Source: Selenomonadaceae bacterium (GTDB taxonomy: Bacteria; Bacillota; Negativicutes; Selenomonadales; Selenomonadaceae). From it: a stretch of 6,233 nucleotides of DNA. The notes beneath the pieces were generated by a model, which was given only the letters and a program-made list of their open reading frames with translations, did no database searches and was not told the origin of the DNA. Every line of letters starts with the position of its first letter. Within the stretch, counting starts at the first letter, position 1. Where the stretch lies: positions 1 through 6,233 of the forward strand of contig JAFPCE010000178.1 in NCBI GenBank assembly GCA_017390245.1, read 5' to 3'. Below, in pieces: positions 6,142 to 6,233 of this stretch. A program made the translations under genes and the position numbers.

Positions 6142-6233
6142 TTAGTCCTTAGAAAGATCAGCGCCGTCCTTTAACCAGCTCATCATACCACGGAGCTTGC
6201 CGCCAACCTGCTCAATCTGATGCTCAGCATTCA
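6142..6233 (-). CDS. ilvC: Ketol-acid reductoisomerase, C-terminal fragment (cut by window edge)
   Basis: Only the last 29 codons and a TAA stop are present; the rest lies beyond the right edge. The visible peptide reads NAEHQIEQVGGKLRGMMSWL followed by KDGADLSKD. It matches the usual tail of IlvC, where a helix of the form 'HxIExVGxxLRxMMxWL' ends the knotted C-terminal domain. IlvC converts 2-acetolactate or 2-aceto-2-hydroxybutyrate to the dihydroxy acid with NADPH and Mg2+, in the cytoplasm, as the second step of valine, leucine and isoleucine synthesis. The identification rests on a short motif, but the genes that follow (leuCDB, ilvB) make it very plausible. Catalytic and cofactor residues are outside the window. 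It is followed by a 160-nt spacer carrying a strong stem-loop before leuC. Confidence 0.88.
   Translation of the reverse strand, partial: NAEHQIEQVGGKLRGMMSWLKDGADLSKD

Noticed and set aside
1..6233. Search for CRISPR arrays, tRNA or rRNA genes, insertion sequences, T-box or other riboswitches
   Set aside because: No regular repeat-spacer arrays, transposase genes, terminal repeats, tRNA cloverleaf or T-box motifs were seen. Any leader control of the ilv-leu operon would lie beyond the right edge.

Overview
The window is an ordinary-looking stretch of bacterial chromosome. Every gene I can support lies on the minus strand, so it reads from right to left. The larger part (about 1381-6233) is the downstream end of a branched-chain amino acid operon in the order ilvC (3' end only), leuC, leuD, leuB, ilvB. 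It closes with a good stem-loop terminator. Two small genes follow: a 63-residue protein with four clustered cysteines, and a 186-residue HD-domain phosphohydrolase with its own strong sigma-70-type promoter and its own intrinsic terminator. The last ~290 bases at the left edge are AT-rich and hold no convincing gene.

The organism is probably an anaerobic member of the Bacillota. Supporting this are the purine-rich Shine-Dalgarno sequences, AT-rich intergenic DNA with U-tailed terminators, a LeuC of the shorter ~420-residue type paired with a separate small LeuD, and the tightly packed leuCDB order. The style of the proteins would suit the Negativicutes (for example an Acidaminococcaceae gut anaerobe), but that is inference without a database search.

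The operon genes cooperate directly. IlvB condenses two pyruvates to 2-acetolactate (or pyruvate with 2-ketobutyrate), and IlvC isomerises and reduces the product. LeuC/LeuD interconvert 2- and 3-isopropylmalate, and LeuB oxidises 3-isopropylmalate toward 2-ketoisocaproate. Missing from the visible part are ilvN, ilvD and leuA. The operon promoter and any leader or T-box control would lie beyond the right edge. leuC-leuD (1 nt gap) and leuD-leuB (no gap) look translationally coupled. A 160-nt gap with a strong hairpin separates ilvC from leuC, and a 45-nt gap with a possible internal promoter separates leuB from ilvB.

I found no previously undescribed system. The points most worth a second look are: an IlvB with leucine where nearly all acetohydroxyacid synthases have a substrate-selecting tryptophan, together with other substitutions at known inhibitor-contact positions; the small four-cysteine protein; and the strand-specific stem-loop between ilvC and leuC.
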